DNA from: Crocinitomicaceae bacterium
GTDB taxonomy: Bacteria; Bacteroidota; Bacteroidia; Flavobacteriales_D; Crocinitomicaceae
NCBI GenBank assembly: GCA_015662935.1
Contig: DQTF01000191.1
Span: forward strand, 1-9,463
DNA length: 9,463 nt
Reading direction: 5' to 3'
The notes beneath the pieces were generated by a model. The model was not told the origin of the DNA. It did no database searches and saw nothing but the letters and a program-made list of their open reading frames with translations. The translations under genes and the position numbers were made by a program. This document shows positions 7,301 to 9,463 of this stretch, piece after piece (position 1 is the first letter of the stretch; every line of letters begins with the position of its first letter).

Positions 7301-7331
7301 ATTTAGAATTGTTCTAAATTAGCATTTAGAA
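7301..7331. promoter_or_regulatory. Operator-like array: 8-3-8 palindrome plus a third half-site
   Basis: ATTTAGAA (7301-7308), TTG spacer, then TTCTAAAT (7312-7319) is a perfect 8-bp inverted repeat. The same half-site occurs again, exact and direct, at 7324-7331. The core 7303-7317 can be read as a 7-1-7 element, TTAGAAT-T-GTTCTAA, differing from the Bacillus PerR box TTATAATnATTATAA at 3 of 14 positions, so a Fur/PerR-family repressor is one candidate. Its central TTG could be a -33 element for the TAAATTTG box at 7335-7342, in which case a bound regulator would block the actA promoter. The regulator's identity is inference only. Confidence 0.45.
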
Positions 7332-7334
7332 CTT

Positions 7335-7342
7335 TAAATTTG
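7335..7342 (+). promoter_or_regulatory. Candidate actA promoter -7 box (upstream copy)
   Basis: TAAATTTG matches TAnnTTTG exactly. A TTG at 7309-7311 lies 23 nt upstream, at the long end of the accepted -33/-7 spacing in flavobacteria. That TTG sits in the centre of the 7301-7319 palindrome. Transcription would start near 7349, giving a leader of about 80 nt before the chosen actA ATG. Confidence 0.35.
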
Positions 7343-7361
7343 TCACAAAACTGTCATAAAA
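7341..7361 (+). repeat. Direct repeat TGTCAyAAAA, 11-bp period
   Basis: TGTCACAAAA (7341-7350) and TGTCATAAAA (7352-7361) differ at one base and are spaced 11 bp start to start, close to one helical turn. They lie between the two candidate -7 boxes upstream of actA. This could be a tandem site for a regulator binding one DNA face, but the unit is short and AT-rich, so chance is a real alternative. Confidence 0.25.
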
Positions 7362-7375
7362 TACTTCAATTCTAC

Positions 7376-7383
7376 TAAATTTG
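7376..7383 (+). promoter_or_regulatory. Candidate actA promoter -7 box (downstream copy)
   Basis: This is a second exact TAAATTTG, 41 bp downstream of the first and 46 nt before the actA ATG at 7430. No TTG lies at 17-23 nt upstream, so it has the -7 half only. Transcription from here would start about 7 nt downstream, at or just before the GTG at 7397. That argues against using that GTG as the initiation codon. Confidence 0.3.
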
Positions 7384-7429
7384 CTTCCGTCAAGAAGTGT
7401 TTTTTGACGATAGACTAACAGTTTTTTAC

Positions 7430-8776
7430 ATGGAAATATCTAGTAGTCAGATGTTTAGAAATCTTAGAAAATGGAGCTTTGGAGCAATTACATTGTTGTT
7501 TTTGTCCAACTCATTCAATTCTCTCGCACAAGGAGAAGACCTGTTCAAGGTAAAATGTGCAACGTGTCATCAAGTTTTTAAGGATGGTACAGGGCCCAAA
7601 CTTTTTGAAGTTCGCCAGAAATGGGAAGAAGGAGGAGCGCTTGATGGATCTATTTACCAATGGGTAAATAATTTTGATGCCGCTATGGCAGCTGATCCTT
7701 ACGCTGTTGCTGTAAGTGCTTATTCAGGAACAAGTATGAATAAGTTTCCGGATCTTTCTACAGATCAAATCAATGCTATTTTTGATTGGGTGGATTCGCA
7801 AGAACAACAAGTTGTAGGCGGAGACACTGTTTCTACTGGCGGAGGTGCTAATATAGAAGAAAAAGAATCTTCAACAGGTTGGATTTGGATCATATTAGGT
7901 CTTGTCTTTGCGACATTAATTTTTGCAATCGGTGGCGTTAGAAGACAATTGCAGTCGGCTACTGCTGAAGCAGAAGGTGTAGAATACAATGAGAATGCAA
8001 CCTTCAAGGAAGAAGTTAAGCAGTGGGGCTGGAATAACAGAAAGAAAGTTGTTGTTGGAGCAGTCGTTTTAACAATGGGGTTAGTTGTTGCATTATTCTT
8101 AAGTCTATATACTATTGGTATAGTTGAAGACTATCAACCTTCGCAACCAATTGCGTTCCCTCACTCAGTTCACGCTGGAACGAACGGAATTGATTGTAAA
8201 TATTGCCACAATACGGTTACAGAATCTAAAACGGCAGGTTTGCCAACAGTTAATGTTTGTATGAACTGTCACAAGCAAGTTACAGGAAGTACACCTGAGC
8301 AGTCAGAGAAGATTGCTAAGATTTACGAAGCGGCAGGATTTGATCCCGAAGGAGGAGGTAAATATACAGGAGAAACAAAACCTATTATTTGGAATAAGGT
8401 TCATAATCTTCCTGATCATGTTTATTTTAATCACTCTCAACACGTTGTTGTTGGAGGAATTGATTGTAAACAATGTCACGGTGACATGACCAAAATGACG
8501 GAAACGGCAAAAGTTCAAACAATTGCAGACTTAAATAAAGTAGAAGGAAACATCAAGTTAACTAGAACAACCTTAACAATGGGTTGGTGTATTGAATGTC
8601 ACCAAGAGAAAGAAATTTCAATGGGAACACTTGATACGAAGAAAGACGGTTATTACGATGAAATTCACAAGCGACTGGTTAGCAATGACAGAGCTCTTTA
8701 TGGTGAATACCTTGAAGATGGTAAGGTAACTGTTAAAGAATTAGGTGGATGGGAATGCGCTAAATGCCATTACTAA
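7430..8776 (+). CDS. actA: Alternative complex III multiheme cytochrome c subunit ActA, with fused monoheme domain
   Basis: ActA is the electron-transfer cytochrome of alternative complex III, which oxidises quinol and passes electrons to an acceptor such as a terminal oxidase. From the ATG at 7430 it has 448 residues: a signal peptide (about 1-34, ending SLAQ), a class I monoheme cytochrome c domain with C43-A-T-C46-H47 and likely axial M103, a membrane segment (151-169), a cytoplasmic linker, and a second membrane segment (206-230). A periplasmic domain follows with five CXXCH motifs at 256-260, 277-281, 346-350, 387-391 and 443-447, plus extra histidines (H245, H248, H335, H338) for bis-His ligation. 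The last heme motif is one residue from the C-terminus. The frame opens upstream to a GTG at 7397, and ATG 7451 also gives a good signal peptide, so the start is uncertain. actB follows 33 nt later. Confidence 0.9.
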   Translation: MEISSSQMFRNLRKWSFGAITLLFLSNSFNSLAQGEDLFKVKCATCHQVFKDGTGPKLFEVRQKWEEGGALDGSIYQWVNNFDAAMAADPYAVAVSAYSGTSMNKFPDLSTDQINAIFDWVDSQEQQVVGGDTVSTGGGANIEEKESSTGWIWIILGLVFATLIFAIGGVRRQLQSATAEAEGVEYNENATFKEEVKQWGWNNRKKVVVGAVVLTMGLVVALFLSLYTIGIVEDYQPSQPIAFPHSVHAGTNGIDCKYCHNTVTESKTAGLPTVNVCMNCHKQVTGSTPEQSEKIAKIYEAAGFDPEGGGKYTGETKPIIWNKVHNLPDHVYFNHSQHVVVGGIDCKQCHGDMTKMTETAKVQTIADLNKVEGNIKLTRTTLTMGWCIECHQEKEISMGTLDTKKDGYYDEIHKRLVSNDRALYGEYLEDGKVTVKELGGWECAKCHY

Positions 8777-8809
8777 AATATACGAACAAGAAGAATTCGA
8801 AATAAGGAT

Positions 8810-9463
8810 ATGGGATCGACAAGAAAATATTGGAAAGGAATTGATGAGTTAAAGCAAACTCCTCAGTTTATTGAATCCAGAGATCAAGAATTTCCAACTC
8901 AAACTTCTGTTGAAGAGTTTTTGGGTGATGATAATCTGAAAGAAACATCGACAGCTCGTCGTGATTTCTTAAAGTTTCTAGGGTTTAGTGTTGCTGCGGC
9001 AACTGTTGCGGCGTGTGAAGCGCCAGTAATTAAAGCTATTCCTTATGTAAACAAGCCTGAGAATGTTACTCCAGGTATGGCTACCTGGTACGCTTCAACG
9101 TATTATGATGGAAATTCTTACGCAAGTATCTTGGTTAAAACAAGAGAAGGGCGACCAATTTTCGTGAAAGGAAATAAAGATTTTGGAATTACTGCTGGAG
9201 GAACAAACCCTCAAATTATTGCATCAGTTTTAGGGTTGTATGATAGTGAAAGGTTAACAGGTCCTACTGTAAAAGGAGAGGCTGCTGATATCACATCTGT
9301 TGACAAGAAGATTAAAGGAGCATTAAAAGCTGCTGGTAAAGTTGTTTTACTTTCAAATACAGTAATCAGTCCTTCTGTGCAGGGAGCAATTGCAGAATTA
9401 GCAACTTCAGTTGGCGAAGATAAATTTGAACACATTCAATACGATGCTGTTTCTTATGCAGGA
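8810..9463 (+). CDS. actB: Alternative complex III molybdopterin oxidoreductase-like/iron-sulfur subunit ActB, N-terminal part
   Basis: This is the first 218 codons of a long gene cut by the window edge. The N-terminus MGSTRKYWKGIDEL belongs to the extended Tat leader known in Bacteroidota molybdopterin-oxidoreductase-like proteins. After about 45 residues comes the twin-arginine motif, R50-R51 in ARRDFLKF, and then a hydrophobic stretch ending in the lipobox-like VAAC with C69. After the leader, GMATWYASTYYDGNSYASILVKTREGRPIFVKGN (split as 89-105 and 106-122) resembles the start of the molybdopterin-oxidoreductase fold. ActB in characterised complexes has a cofactor-less molybdopterin-like half and a half holding iron-sulfur clusters, which lie outside the window here. 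In the complex it relays electrons between ActC and the ActA hemes on the periplasmic side. It lies 33 nt after actA, so the two are co-transcribed. Confidence 0.9.
   Translation, partial: MGSTRKYWKGIDELKQTPQFIESRDQEFPTQTSVEEFLGDDNLKETSTARRDFLKFLGFSVAAATVAACEAPVIKAIPYVNKPENVTPGMATWYASTYYDGNSYASILVKTREGRPIFVKGNKDFGITAGGTNPQIIASVLGLYDSERLTGPTVKGEAADITSVDKKIKGALKAAGKVVLLSNTVISPSVQGAIAELATSVGEDKFEHIQYDAVSYAG

Noticed and set aside
7397..7429. GTG at 7397 as the start of actA, adding 11 residues
   Set aside because: The added acidic residues would precede the signal peptide, and the codon lies very close to the transcript start predicted from the 7376 box. ATG 7430 is preferred, with 7451 possible.
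7765..8518. Minus-strand open frames opposite actA
   Set aside because: They are complementary to heme-binding and membrane-segment codons; no independent start signal or motif is visible.
9211..9435. Minus-strand open frame opposite actB
   Set aside because: It is antisense to the continuous actB frame and resembles a shadow translation.
1..9463. CRISPR arrays, insertion sequences, tRNA or rRNA genes, phage or defence genes
   Set aside because: No regularly spaced repeats, transposase-like proteins, terminal inverted repeats or structural RNA signatures were seen; nearly all sequence is explained by core genes.

Overview
The window looks like chromosomal core sequence from a low-GC member of the Bacteroidota, most likely Flavobacteriales. 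The case rests on four things: an alternative complex III (act) locus with the extended Tat leader typical of this phylum, a secreted S41 protease directly behind rnpA, promoter-like TAnnTTTG boxes instead of E. coli-type -10 boxes, and start codons without clear Shine-Dalgarno sequences. The genus is not determinable from what I can see.

Layout. A 5'-truncated class I SAM-dependent methyltransferase of the RlmI-like RNA methyltransferase type (+) enters from the left edge. It ends convergently, with an 18-bp overlap, on a D-2-hydroxyacid dehydrogenase (-). A minus-strand block then runs right to left, in transcription order: SPOR-domain secreted protein, rnpA, S41 C-terminal processing protease, O-antigen ligase-like membrane protein, MgtE magnesium channel, D-2-hydroxyacid dehydrogenase. 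The first three genes are tightly packed (5-nt gap, then 23-bp overlap) and form a probable operon. The others are separated by about 55 nt. mgtE has its own TATCTTTG promoter-like box. The mgtE-dehydrogenase gap carries a pair of interleaved inverted repeats.

A divergent region of about 270 bp (7156-7429) separates this block from the plus-strand act locus. It holds candidate promoters for both directions and an operator-like array of three ATTTAGAA half-sites. The act locus starts with actA, a multiheme cytochrome carrying an extra N-terminal monoheme domain, and actB, a molybdopterin oxidoreductase-like/iron-sulfur subunit with an extended Tat/lipoprotein leader, which is cut by the right edge. 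Alternative complex III is a quinol:electron acceptor oxidoreductase that replaces the bc1 complex and passes electrons to a terminal oxidase. The remaining act genes should lie just beyond the window.

I found no mobile element, CRISPR array, tRNA, rRNA or clearly novel system. All eight genes belong to recognisable families. The points most worth a second look are non-coding: the mutually exclusive hairpins at 1672-1720 and the iterated half-site operator over the actA promoter region.
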